Shown here: positions 8,689-16,703 of the stretch, in pieces
How positions within the stretch are numbered: position 1 is the stretch's first letter
Layout: every line of letters starts with the position of its first letter
Assembly (NCBI GenBank): GCA_902363125.1
Contig: CABIZD010000002.1
Location: 1 to 64,000, forward strand
Source: Coriobacteriaceae bacterium
Lineage (GTDB): Bacteria; Actinomycetota; Coriobacteriia; Coriobacteriales; Coriobacteriaceae
Length of the DNA stretch: 64,000 bases
Direction: 5' to 3'
Notes under the pieces: generated by a model
Databases searched by the model: none
Told to the model about the DNA's origin: nothing
What the model saw: the letters and a program-made list of their open reading frames with translations, nothing else
Program-made: the position numbers and the translations under genes

Positions 8689-9030
8689 ATGTCCGAGTCC
8701 ACAACCAGCGCCGGCATGAACACACTCGTCGCCGTGGCCATCGCCCCGTGCGGCACCGGCGATGAGCTGTCCGCCGAGGTCGCCGAGGTCGTGCGCGTCA
8801 TTCACGAGAGTGGCCTTCCCAACCGCACCAGCTCGATGTTCACCGAGATCGAGGGCGACTGGGACGAGGTCATGCAGGTCGTGCGCGACGCAACCTTTGT
8901 GCTGGCGAGCAAGGGCATCCGGACCGAAGTCGTGCTCAAGGCAGATATTCGACCCGGATTTACCGACACCATGACCGGCAAAATCGAGCGCATGGAAGCA
9001 CAGATCAAGAAACAGGAGGAAGCACGATGA
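8689..9030 (+). CDS. Thiamine-binding protein, MTH1187/YkoF-like (DUF77)
   Basis: 113-residue ferredoxin-like-fold protein of the Thiamine_BP (PF01910) family. Typical features are the start region LVAVAIAPCGTG, a conserved VHESGLP-like segment and MTGKIERME near the end. Relatives bind thiamine or its hydroxymethylpyrimidine part. It begins three bases after the thiM stop and its own stop overlaps the thiE start (ATGA), so the three are translationally coupled. Placement inside the TPP-riboswitch operon supports a role in handling a thiamine precursor. Confidence 0.82.
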   Translation: MSESTTSAGMNTLVAVAIAPCGTGDELSAEVAEVVRVIHESGLPNRTSSMFTEIEGDWDEVMQVVRDATFVLASKGIRTEVVLKADIRPGFTDTMTGKIERMEAQIKKQEEAR

Positions 9031-9722
9031 GCATCCGCGACAACCTTGATATCTCGGCCTATCTGGTACTCGGCCCCGAAAACACCCTCGGGCGCCCCGT
9101 GGGCGATGTGGTGGCCCAGGCACTCGACGCCGGCTTTACCTGCATCCAGGTGCGCTCCAAGGTGGCAAGCGCCCGCGAGATCATCGCGCTGACGGGCGAT
9201 GCCGCGCAGGCAATCGCACAGGCCGGCAAGACCGGTCAGGTCGCCCTGCTGATCGACGACCGTCTGGATTGTGTGCTTGCCGCGCGCGAGCAGGGTATTG
9301 CTGTCGACGGCGTGCACGTGGGTCAGAGCGATATTCCCGTCGAGGTCTGTCGCAAGCTGCTGGGCCCCGATGCCATCGTGGGCCTTTCGGCCCGCTGCGA
9401 GGAGATGCTCGAGTACGTCAAGACCGCCGACATGAGCCTGGTCGACTACCTGGGCATCGGCCCGCTCCACGAGACCGAGACCAAGCGCGACTGCGGACGT
9501 GCGGCCGACGGCTCCATCATCACCAAGAGCTTTGAGGACCTGGCCGCACTCCACGCGGCAAGCCCCGTGCCCATCGTGGTGGGCGGCGGTGTTAAGACAG
9601 CCGACTTGCCGCAGCTTAAGGCCACCGGCGTCGATGGCTTCTTTGTGGTGAGCGCCGTCTGCAGCGCCGATGATCCCTACGCCGCGGCCAAGGAGCTTGT
9701 CGACACCTGGCAGCAGGCATAG
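9027..9722 (+). CDS. thiE: Thiamine-phosphate synthase
   Basis: Joins hydroxymethylpyrimidine pyrophosphate to thiazole phosphate to give thiamine monophosphate. 231 residues with the TIM-barrel signatures VQVR-like IQVRSKV, LIDDRLD, VDGVHVGQ, IVGLSAR, LGIGPLHETETK and VVGGGVKT. The start overlaps the preceding stop by four bases. With thiM this makes the thiazole half-salvage plus coupling; no thiD (HMP-phosphate kinase) or thiC is in the operon, so that step must be encoded elsewhere. Confidence 0.93.
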   Translation: MSIRDNLDISAYLVLGPENTLGRPVGDVVAQALDAGFTCIQVRSKVASAREIIALTGDAAQAIAQAGKTGQVALLIDDRLDCVLAAREQGIAVDGVHVGQSDIPVEVCRKLLGPDAIVGLSARCEEMLEYVKTADMSLVDYLGIGPLHETETKRDCGRAADGSIITKSFEDLAALHAASPVPIVVGGGVKTADLPQLKATGVDGFFVVSAVCSADDPYAAAKELVDTWQQA

Positions 9723-9766
9723 GCATAGGCCGAGCAGCTGATTCGCAACCTCATATCTTCAATAGC

Positions 9767-9812
9767 GGAAAGCGCATCCCAGTTTGGACGTCCATTCTGG
9801 GATGCGCTTTCC
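9767..9812. terminator. Bidirectional terminator between thiE and patatin genes
   Basis: A 16-bp perfect stem (9767-9782 with 9797-9812, GGAAAGCGCATCCCAG) lies between the converging ends of thiE and the patatin gene. Confidence 0.75.
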
Positions 9813-9823
9813 GTATGTGAACC

Positions 9824-10693
9824 TTACCCCGCCAGATACGCTTCCAACGCCGGCAAAGTCGCCTCCGCATCGTGGCGGCCGACCTGGTAGATGCGCTCGA
9901 GCTCATCCGGTTCGCGGCACAGCGACGGCACCTTCACCGATTCGCTCGGCCGCACCACAAAGACCTCGCCGGCAGCCTCGCGACGTGCCAGGTCATCGAG
10001 CGTGGCATTGTAGACCTCATGCCGATGCTCAAGCGCTGCGACAAACTCCGGATAGTGACGGAACACGCGCCGCAGCATGGACATCACACTGTTGGGCTGC
10101 TTCACAAAGCCCGCCGGCTGCGTGAGCACCACGATATTGCGGTCATACCCCTGCGCAAACAGCCATGCGCTGGGGATAGAATCAGCCACGCCACCATCCA
10201 GATACTTATGCCCGTCAATAGCAACGGGACGCGTCGCCACAGGAATAGCAGACGACGCCCGGATCCACTCGATATCGCGCTCGTCGCCATACGGCAAATC
10301 GTGATAGACAGCCTTGCCCGTCTCGATATCGGTACACACGCACGTAAATCGCATGGGACAGGCGCGATACGCCTCCAAGTCGATGGGATCGCGCTCAATG
10401 GGCACCTCGTGATAGGCAAAATCGGCATTGAACATGTCGCCGGTTCGCAGCCAGCTTGTCACGCTCGCATAGCGCTTGTCGGCACAATAGGCCTTGTTGT
10501 AGCGAATGGCGCGCCCAATCTGCCGCGATTTAAAGTTGTAGCCAAACGCCGCGCCCGCCGAAACGCCCACCATATGGTCGCAGGTCAAACCGTGCTCCAT
10601 CCAAACGTCGAGCACGCCCGCCGTATACACACCGCGGTAGCCGCCTCCCTCGAGCGCAAGCCCCACCGTGCGCGTCGTATCCGGCTGTGCCAT
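9824..10693 (-). CDS. Patatin-like phospholipase
   Basis: 289-residue intracellular acyl hydrolase of the patatin family. The oxyanion loop is GGGYRG near residue 16, the nucleophile is in GVSAG, and the catalytic aspartate is in the DGGVAD motif near residue 165, so the Ser-Asp dyad is complete. No signal peptide or membrane segment is evident. The start at 10693 follows GGAG. It closely resembles the widespread YjjU-type patatins of Gram-positive bacteria, whose lipid substrate is not established. Confidence 0.85.
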   Translation of the reverse strand: MAQPDTTRTVGLALEGGGYRGVYTAGVLDVWMEHGLTCDHMVGVSAGAAFGYNFKSRQIGRAIRYNKAYCADKRYASVTSWLRTGDMFNADFAYHEVPIERDPIDLEAYRACPMRFTCVCTDIETGKAVYHDLPYGDERDIEWIRASSAIPVATRPVAIDGHKYLDGGVADSIPSAWLFAQGYDRNIVVLTQPAGFVKQPNSVMSMLRRVFRHYPEFVAALEHRHEVYNATLDDLARREAAGEVFVVRPSESVKVPSLCREPDELERIYQVGRHDAEATLPALEAYLAG

Positions 10694-11017
10694 GTGACCA
10701 TCTCCGTTCCTGCGTTTTAAAACGGGACAAGTATACCCGTCAACATATATCGACTCAGTCGCATTTTCATCGAACATCACATTGTCGCGCTACCGCTTGG
10801 CGAATAGTAGCCGCCAACAGCATGGACACCCATATATAATTGCGTACTGTTGTTTACACTACTCAGCAGTTATCAACAGCGAACATTAGCCGGCAAAGTA
10901 ACTCAACAACGCAGCAAGGCGGGGGCCTGGATACACGCAAGGCGCGGAGCAACGACGCGTGTACACTACGAGCTCGCCCGACGCCATCCGCCCCGACCCC
11001 AGAAAGCCGCTTACAAC
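10694..11017. other. 324-base divergent intergenic region
   Basis: Lies between the divergent patatin and cyclic-di-GMP genes. An in-frame extension of the downstream gene reaches back to 10850 but begins at a TTG without a ribosome binding site. The core of a cyclic-di-GMP riboswitch was looked for and not found. No repeat or RNA was recognised. Confidence 0.4.
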
Positions 11018-13735
11018 ATGGACACCGTCAGCAATTACACCGAAACGCTCGAAAAGACCGTCCGTGACCTTCTCGAGCGTCAGGATGATCTGATTAGGAC
11101 GGCCTTTACCGACCAGCTCACCGGACTTGGCAACCGCGGCGGCTTTGCCCGTTCCCTAGAGGAAATCTGGGAGCAGGAACTGCCCGTGACCATGGCGTTT
11201 ATCGACATCGATAACCTTAAGCACTGCAACGACGTCTTTGGGCATGACGAGGGCAACCGCTATATCTTGCAGGTAAGTCTCTATCTCAAGCTGTATATGA
11301 AGGTGGACGAGGCGGCGTTTCGCATAGGCGGCGACGAGTTTGCCATCCTGTCTACGATTGCGACCGAGGACGACCTCGCCGAGCGCCTGGAACACTGCCG
11401 AACGGTCCTACTCAAAAACAACGATTCCGAGATGCCTCACTCGTTTAGCTACGGAGTGTCGCACGCCGACCCCGCCCTGGGTGAAGTCTCCAATCGCATG
11501 ACACTCGATGCCGACCATCGCATGTACGACTACAAGCTACGCCATGCCATGCATCTTGATCGACGCAATATCGCGCAAGACCACACCGACGACTTCGAAA
11601 TAAGCGATCGCGTTTTTGACGCCTTTTCGATGCTCAACGAAGGCCGTTATTGCTTTATCGAGAACTTGGACAAACATCGTACCCTTTGGTCACAAGGCGC
11701 CTCGCGCGATCTCGGTCTTCCTTCTGAGCATGTAGACAACTGCCACGATTACTGGAAAACGCGCGTCCACCCCGATGACCTTGAGGCCTACATCAACGAC
11801 ATCGACCAAATCTATAATGGCTCCAAACACCGCCGCGTCATGCAGTACCGCATGCGCAATGCCGCGGGCGACTACGTCCTCTGCCGCGCTCGCGGGTTTC
11901 GCATCGACGGCGACGGAAATACCCCCTCGCTCTATGTCGGCGAACTTGTTAACCACTCACTCGCCGAGACCGTCGACGCCGCCACGGGCCTCGGAACGCA
12001 GCGTATGCTGATCAACGCTATCGATGCCTGCCGTCGCGACCGTTGCGAGACGGGGCTTATAGCGGTCCGCGTTTGTGGCACGGCAAAGTTCAACGAGCTC
12101 TACGGGGCCGAGGCTGTCGACAACATGCTCGCCGAATACGCAGGTCGCATGTTATCGATCACCCGCGGCAGAAGTCGCGTCTTCCGCTCGCGAAACGCCC
12201 AGTTCGTCGTGCTCAGCAACGATCTGGACCACGAGGCATTCGAGCAACTGACCCATCATCTTAAAGAGGCCGTTTTCGCTCCTGTTCGAATCGCGAACGA
12301 CACCATTACCCCCGTCTGTCTTGTCGTCCCGGCCTTTTACGAGCGCTTGATCAATCAAGCGACCGCTGTTTTAGGCGAACTCGACCGCCGTCTTCGCGCC
12401 GCCGGCGGGCTTGCCCCCAACGACAGCCTCCCCATACCCGAGATTGAGCGTAAAAGCGCCGTCGCCGAACGCATCGATACGCTCACGGGCCTCTATCGAC
12501 CCAGTGAGTTTATGCGGCGTGCCAACGCATTTCTTAAGACAAGGCACGGCGGCGCTTGGTGCATCGCCACCGTCGACATGGGTCATATGCGACTGTTTAA
12601 CGAATGGCACGGACAGGCCGAGGGCGACCGCGTGCTCGCCGATGTGGGCACGGTCCTCAAAGACATCGAGAATGCCGAGATGGGCGTCGCAGGATACTGG
12701 GGCCAAGACGACTTTTGCATTCTCATCCCCTTTGAGCACGACACCGTCCATCAAATCTATAACCGCGTTCGCGCCGCCGTGGCCAAGCATGATGACGGTG
12801 TGGGTTTCTGGCCGTCCATGGGCGTTTGCCCCATCGACCCCAACGAGGAAATCACCATCGACGCGCAGGCCAAGGCCATGTTTACCAATCGGCGCGCAAA
12901 AAACGACTTTAAGGAGCGCGTCGCCATTTTCCGCCCCGAGGAGTACGAGCGCGAAACCGCGTTCCACCGCACGCTGACCGAATTCCAGTATGCGTTCTCA
13001 AACGGCCGCATTACCTACTACCTGCAGCCCCAGGTCGACATGGAAACTGGCGAGATCGTTGGCGCCGAGGCGCTCACGCGCTGGATTGGCAAGGACGGTT
13101 CCCTCATTTCGCCTGTAACGTTTATCCCCGCACTCGAGGAAAGCGGCTTTGTAGTGACGCTCGACAAGTACATTTGGCAGGGCGTCGCCTCGTGGCTGCG
13201 CGAGCGCATCGACCGGGGGCTTCGCGTGGTTCCGATCTCGCTCAATGTGTCGCGCGTGGATATCCTTGCCTGCGACGTTGCCGAACATATGGGAGCGCTT
13301 GCCGCCCAATACAACCTACCGCCCGAACTCATGCGCATCGAGATCACCGAGACAGCCTATACGGGAGAATCCGAGGCCGTGGATAAACTGACTGCCGACC
13401 TGCACACCCGCGGCTTCTCAACCTATATGGACGACTTTGGCACCGGCCAGTCCACGCTCGCGATGCTCAAGAACGTCAACGTCGACGTTATCAAGCTCGA
13501 CCGCACGTTTGTTCCCGCCGACGGAGATCAAGGCCGCAGCGCGCAAATCATTACATCAATGCTCGATATGGCGCAGTCGCTCCATCTGCCCGTCGTGGTC
13601 GAAGGCGTCGAGACAAATGAGCAGGCGAACATGCTACGACAGATGGGCGCCCGCTACGCTCAGGGCTTCCTCTACTACCGCCCCATGCCGGCGAATGATT
13701 TTGAGGCATTGCTCGATGGCGGCAATAACAACTGA
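11018..13735 (+). CDS. GGDEF-PAS-GGDEF-GGDEF-EAL cyclic-di-GMP protein
   Basis: 905-residue cytoplasmic signalling protein. Domain 1 (about residues 25-190) is a GGDEF with intact active-site RIGGDEF and DIDNLKHCND; no RxxD inhibitory site is seen. A PAS-like domain follows (about 200-330), then a degenerate GGDEF (motif reads RSRNAQF) and a second degenerate one (WGQDDF). The C-terminal EAL domain keeps EALTRW, SLNVS, ITET, DDFGTGQSTL, KLDR and VVEGVET, so phosphodiesterase activity is plausible. It could both make and degrade cyclic-di-GMP. The start is uncertain: ATG 11018 has only a weak upstream AGAAAG. The next gene is a paralogue of its first half. Confidence 0.85.
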   Translation: MDTVSNYTETLEKTVRDLLERQDDLIRTAFTDQLTGLGNRGGFARSLEEIWEQELPVTMAFIDIDNLKHCNDVFGHDEGNRYILQVSLYLKLYMKVDEAAFRIGGDEFAILSTIATEDDLAERLEHCRTVLLKNNDSEMPHSFSYGVSHADPALGEVSNRMTLDADHRMYDYKLRHAMHLDRRNIAQDHTDDFEISDRVFDAFSMLNEGRYCFIENLDKHRTLWSQGASRDLGLPSEHVDNCHDYWKTRVHPDDLEAYINDIDQIYNGSKHRRVMQYRMRNAAGDYVLCRARGFRIDGDGNTPSLYVGELVNHSLAETVDAATGLGTQRMLINAIDACRRDRCETGLIAVRVCGTAKFNELYGAEAVDNMLAEYAGRMLSITRGRSRVFRSRNAQFVVLSNDLDHEAFEQLTHHLKEAVFAPVRIANDTITPVCLVVPAFYERLINQATAVLGELDRRLRAAGGLAPNDSLPIPEIERKSAVAERIDTLTGLYRPSEFMRRANAFLKTRHGGAWCIATVDMGHMRLFNEWHGQAEGDRVLADVGTVLKDIENAEMGVAGYWGQDDFCILIPFEHDTVHQIYNRVRAAVAKHDDGVGFWPSMGVCPIDPNEEITIDAQAKAMFTNRRAKNDFKERVAIFRPEEYERETAFHRTLTEFQYAFSNGRITYYLQPQVDMETGEIVGAEALTRWIGKDGSLISPVTFIPALEESGFVVTLDKYIWQGVASWLRERIDRGLRVVPISLNVSRVDILACDVAEHMGALAAQYNLPPELMRIEITETAYTGESEAVDKLTADLHTRGFSTYMDDFGTGQSTLAMLKNVNVDVIKLDRTFVPADGDQGRSAQIITSMLDMAQSLHLPVVVEGVETNEQANMLRQMGARYAQGFLYYRPMPANDFEALLDGGNNN

Positions 13736-13794
13736 TACGCTCGCGCGCAAAACGCCACCGCCGAAGGGGGCATTTGTCTCCATTAGCTAACTTA

Positions 13795-13823
13795 TATCCC
13801 CAATTCAAACCGAATTGGGGATA
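13795..13823. terminator. Palindrome between the two cyclic-di-GMP genes
   Basis: A 12-bp perfect stem (13795-13806 with 13812-13823, TATCCCCAATTC) with a 5-base loop. No T tract follows, so it may be a weak terminator or an operator for the downstream gene. Confidence 0.5.
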
Positions 13824-13862
13824 TGATACAAACCGTTGTTCTGCCCAAGGAGGTTATTCATC

Positions 13863-15392
13863 ATGAACGAGTCATATCGCTTGGGCGAGCAATCGATTAT
13901 TGCCTATCTTCAGCGACTTGCGAATGGTGTCTCGACCGCCGAACTCGATGTTTCCGCGCTGCCTGCTGAGCTACGCGCCGTTGGTGAGCAACTGCAAAAG
14001 ACGCATGCCATCCTGCAACAAGAGCGCCAGCTACTTGAGTGCAACGCCTATATCGATCCGCTCACCAACTTGGGCAACCGCGGCGGACTCGACCGTCACG
14101 TCGAGCAGCTCTGGCGCAAAGGCGACCCCTTCACCTGCGCCTATATTGACATCGACCACCTTAAGCACTGCAACGATAAGTTTGGCCACGCCGAAGGCAA
14201 CCGCTATATTCTGGGCATCTGCCGCGCGCTCACCGAGGCAATGGAGCGCGATGAAATGCTGTTCCGTATCGGTGGAGATGAATTTGTACTCGTGTCCCCC
14301 ACGACAGGCGAAGCCGAGCTCGAGCAGCGCTTGGAGCGGACACGCACCGATCTTGTCGAGGCAACCTCCGGCGGCAAAGCGCCCATGATCGCTAGCTTTA
14401 GCTTTGGCTGCTCGCGCGTTGATCCACTTGCCGGCGACACGCGTCGCCAGATGACGATGGATGCCGATCGCAAGATGTATCGCTATAAGCTTATGCATCG
14501 TGTGCAGCAGCCGAAAGACAATGGCGCGCCGCAACACCCAATTGCCGAGCAGCTTCCGTGCAACGACCGGGTGTTCCAAGCGATCTCCATGAGCTCCGAG
14601 ACGCGCTATCCGTTCATCATCAATCTCGATACGGGCGAATCGCAATGGTCGGTTAATGCCGTACGCGATTTTGACCTGCCCTCCCAGCATCCCTACAACT
14701 CACTCGACTTGTGGCTTGCCCGCGTTCACCCCGAGGACCGCGACAACGTACGCGCCGAGCTCGATATGGTGATAAACGGTACGTGGCACTTCCACTACAT
14801 GCAGTATCGCGTGATGGATGCCACCGAAGCATACGTGCTTTGCGACTGCACGGGCTACCGCTTGGACGGCACCGATACCGAGCCCAACATGTACGTGGGC
14901 ATGATTATCAACCGCAGCTTGGCAGATACGACCGATTCCGTGACCGGCCTGGGCGACATCCACGCCCTGGTCAACGCCATTGGCGAAATGCGTCGCGTCG
15001 CGCGCAAGGCGGGCTTGGTCGCCATTAAAATCGACGATATCGCTCAGGTCAATGCCCGCTTTGGCCTTGATGCAGGCGACCGCGTTTTGGCGGAGAGCGC
15101 CGCCTGCCTCATGGATTGTTCGCGCGGCAAGGGTCGTCTGTTCCGCTCGACCGGACCGATGTTCGTGGCGCTTTTCGACGAATTCGATCCCGAAGAGACC
15201 GACGCGATCGCAGAGGAAATCGAGCGGTTCCTGGGCTCTCCCGTGCTCTTTGGCTCATTTGAATATCAGCCGCCCATTCGTGTGGCGACGCTTCATCTGG
15301 ACGCTGTCGATCGACAGCCTGTTTCCATTTTGAACGAGCTCAAAGCGTTGCTCGGGAAAGCCGTGCAGGTGCCAGGTACCAAACTGGATTAG
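13863..15392 (+). CDS. GGDEF-PAS-degenerate GGDEF diguanylate cyclase
   Basis: 509-residue protein with an N-terminal helical region (about 1-65), a GGDEF domain with intact RIGGDEF and DIDHLKHCND signatures, a PAS-like domain, and a second GGDEF-like domain whose motif has decayed (RSTGPMF). It likely synthesises cyclic-di-GMP under control of the PAS domain. The order and sequence match the first half of the preceding gene (NLGNRGG, HCND, MTMDADRKMY), indicating tandem duplication with the neighbour gaining or this copy losing the EAL part. Start at 13863 follows AAGGAGG. Confidence 0.85.
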   Translation: MNESYRLGEQSIIAYLQRLANGVSTAELDVSALPAELRAVGEQLQKTHAILQQERQLLECNAYIDPLTNLGNRGGLDRHVEQLWRKGDPFTCAYIDIDHLKHCNDKFGHAEGNRYILGICRALTEAMERDEMLFRIGGDEFVLVSPTTGEAELEQRLERTRTDLVEATSGGKAPMIASFSFGCSRVDPLAGDTRRQMTMDADRKMYRYKLMHRVQQPKDNGAPQHPIAEQLPCNDRVFQAISMSSETRYPFIINLDTGESQWSVNAVRDFDLPSQHPYNSLDLWLARVHPEDRDNVRAELDMVINGTWHFHYMQYRVMDATEAYVLCDCTGYRLDGTDTEPNMYVGMIINRSLADTTDSVTGLGDIHALVNAIGEMRRVARKAGLVAIKIDDIAQVNARFGLDAGDRVLAESAACLMDCSRGKGRLFRSTGPMFVALFDEFDPEETDAIAEEIERFLGSPVLFGSFEYQPPIRVATLHLDAVDRQPVSILNELKALLGKAVQVPGTKLD

Positions 15393-15429
15393 CACCGCGC
15401 CCGCACCGCCTCCCCCATCGTGCGATAAT

Positions 15430-15457
15430 CCTCTGCAGAAGTCACCAACAGCAGAGG
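15430..15457 (+). promoter_or_regulatory. Short hairpin touching the FMN reductase ribosome binding site
   Basis: The arms CCTCTGC (15430-15436) and GCAGAGG (15451-15457) are complementary and the second arm overlaps the AGAGGGAG ribosome binding site at 15453-15460. It could damp translation; a function is not shown. Confidence 0.3.
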
Positions 15458-15466
15458 GAGTTTGTG

Positions 15467-16090
15467 ATGAAGGTTCTTTTGGTCAATGGCAGCCCCAAGC
15501 CAAACGGCAACACCGCCCGCGCACTCGCCGAGATCGCCGAGCAGCTTAAAGCCGAGGGTATCGACAGCGAGGTATTCCAACTAGGCGCCAAGCCCATCCG
15601 CGACTGCATCGGCTGCGGTCAGTGCGGCAAGCTTGGCGGTCGCTGCACCTTTGCCGACGACGTGGTGAACGAGCTCATCGCTGCCGCCGAGCAGGCAGAT
15701 GGCTTTGTCTTTGGCTCCCCCGTCTACTATGCGCATCCCAGCGGCCGCATCCTCTCGGCCCTCGACCGCGCATTCTATGCCGGCAGCAAGGCCTTTGCGC
15801 ACAAACCCGGCGCCGCGGTCGCCGTCGCCCGTCGCGGCGGCACGTCGACCACCTTCGATGTACTCAACAAATACTTCACTATCAACCAGATGCCCGTGGT
15901 GGCCTCCACGTACTGGAACAACGTGTTTGGTGCCATGCCGGGCGAGGCCGCCCAGGACGCCGAGGGCCTGGCCACTATGCGAAACATCGGCAAAAACATG
16001 GCCTGGCTCCTGCGTTGCATCGAGGCAGGACAGGCCGCCGGCATCGAAGCCCCCGAAGCCGATCGCGCCCGCACCAACTTCATTCGATAA
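15467..16090 (+). CDS. NADPH-dependent FMN reductase / flavodoxin-fold protein with Cys motif
   Basis: 207-residue flavodoxin-like protein with the FMN phosphate loop NGSPKPNGNT near the N-terminus and the second FMN-contact segment FGSPVYYAHPSG. Between them is a cysteine cluster CIGCGQC plus a further Cys, as in iron-sulfur flavoprotein-like members of the family. It probably reduces small quinones, nitro compounds or metal complexes with a flavin. Start ATG 15467 is preferred over the adjacent GTG because of spacing from AGAGGGAG. Confidence 0.8.
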   Translation: MKVLLVNGSPKPNGNTARALAEIAEQLKAEGIDSEVFQLGAKPIRDCIGCGQCGKLGGRCTFADDVVNELIAAAEQADGFVFGSPVYYAHPSGRILSALDRAFYAGSKAFAHKPGAAVAVARRGGTSTTFDVLNKYFTINQMPVVASTYWNNVFGAMPGEAAQDAEGLATMRNIGKNMAWLLRCIEAGQAAGIEAPEADRARTNFIR

Positions 16091-16096
16091 GTCCAG

Positions 16097-16266
16097 CGGT
16101 GGTCACCTCGAAGTTCTATCAATGTCAGCGAAAAGCCAGCTGATGAGGCAAGGTGCCTTGAAAGAGGAGGGCGCTGGGCTTTTGCCCGCGCCCGACGATT
16201 GAAAGGCAGATTGCCCATCAGATGGCTTTGCAGCGTCGAGGTGACCGCCGTTCGTTAGAACGGCGG
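16097..16266 (+). ncRNA. Long structured leader RNA, class not recognised
   Basis: Nested complementarity gives one extended rod. P1 is 15 bp (16097-16111 with 16236-16250, one G-U). P2 is 16132-16145 with 16216-16229 (one G-A mismatch), continued after a bulged A by 16147-16151 with 16211-16215. P3 is 16154-16159 with 16203-16208. P4 is 16169-16174 with 16188-16193, continued by GGGC/GCCC and a TTTT loop. The 3' strand of P1 (16245-16250) also belongs to a perfect 9-bp hairpin (16245-16253 with 16258-16266) that covers GGCGGA, the only candidate ribosome binding site of the gene starting at 16276. The two structures exclude each other, as in a translational riboswitch. It does not match the TPP, FMN, SAM, glycine, lysine, cobalamin or cyclic-di-GMP consensus as remembered. 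Confidence 0.6.
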
Positions 16267-16275
16267 AACATAGAT

Positions 16276-16617
16276 ATGAACGTGCAAATTTTTGGCACCA
16301 AGAAGTCCTTCGGCACTAAGAAGGCCCAGCGCTATTTTAAGGAGCGCCGCATTAAGGTGCAGTTTATTGACCTGAAGGAAAAGGAGATGAGCAAAGGCGA
16401 GCTCACGAGCGTGATGCAGGCGGTCGGCGGCATCGACAAGCTGCTCAACCCCAAGGCCAAGGACGAGGAGACGCTCGCGCTCATCCAGCACCTCACCCCT
16501 AGTCAGCGCTTCGACAAGCTGCTCGAAAACCAGCAGGTTCTAGCTGAGCCCATCGTGCGCAACGGCAAAAAGGCCACCGTCGGTTATTGCCCCGATGTAT
16601 GGGGAGCCTGGGAGTAG
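16276..16617 (+). CDS. ArsC/Spx-family protein without the catalytic cysteine
   Basis: 113-residue thioredoxin-fold protein of the arsenate reductase ArsC / Spx family. The fold signature is clear: N-terminal IFGTKKSFGTKKAQRYF, central KLLNPKAKDEE and late LAEPIVRNGKKATVGY. At the place of the active-site Cys (CGTS/CGTC in ArsC and Spx) the sequence reads SFGTKK, so redox catalysis of the usual kind is not possible; the only Cys is near the C-terminus. It is more likely a binding or regulatory member, perhaps Spx-like. The start at 16276 is preceded by GGCGGA inside a hairpin that can pair alternatively with the upstream structured RNA. Confidence 0.8.
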   Translation: MNVQIFGTKKSFGTKKAQRYFKERRIKVQFIDLKEKEMSKGELTSVMQAVGGIDKLLNPKAKDEETLALIQHLTPSQRFDKLLENQQVLAEPIVRNGKKATVGYCPDVWGAWE

Positions 16618-16703
16618 CCTGTGTTATTTGCCGGCGCGTGGGTATAAGAGCAGGCGTTTGGCATAAGATTCAACTGTAAGCCATGTCTAACAAAGGAGGG
16701 CAC

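Noticed and set aside
10694..11017. Cyclic-di-GMP riboswitch upstream of the GGDEF-EAL gene
   Set aside because: GCAAGGC and GGCCTGGA are present but the ordered GGGCAAACC and GCAAAGCCTCCGGCCTAAACC blocks of the known class are not.
16097..16266. 6S RNA or signal recognition particle RNA
   Set aside because: The apical GGAA loop of SRP RNA is absent, and the interior loop is asymmetric (20 against 6 bases) rather than the large central bubble of 6S RNA.
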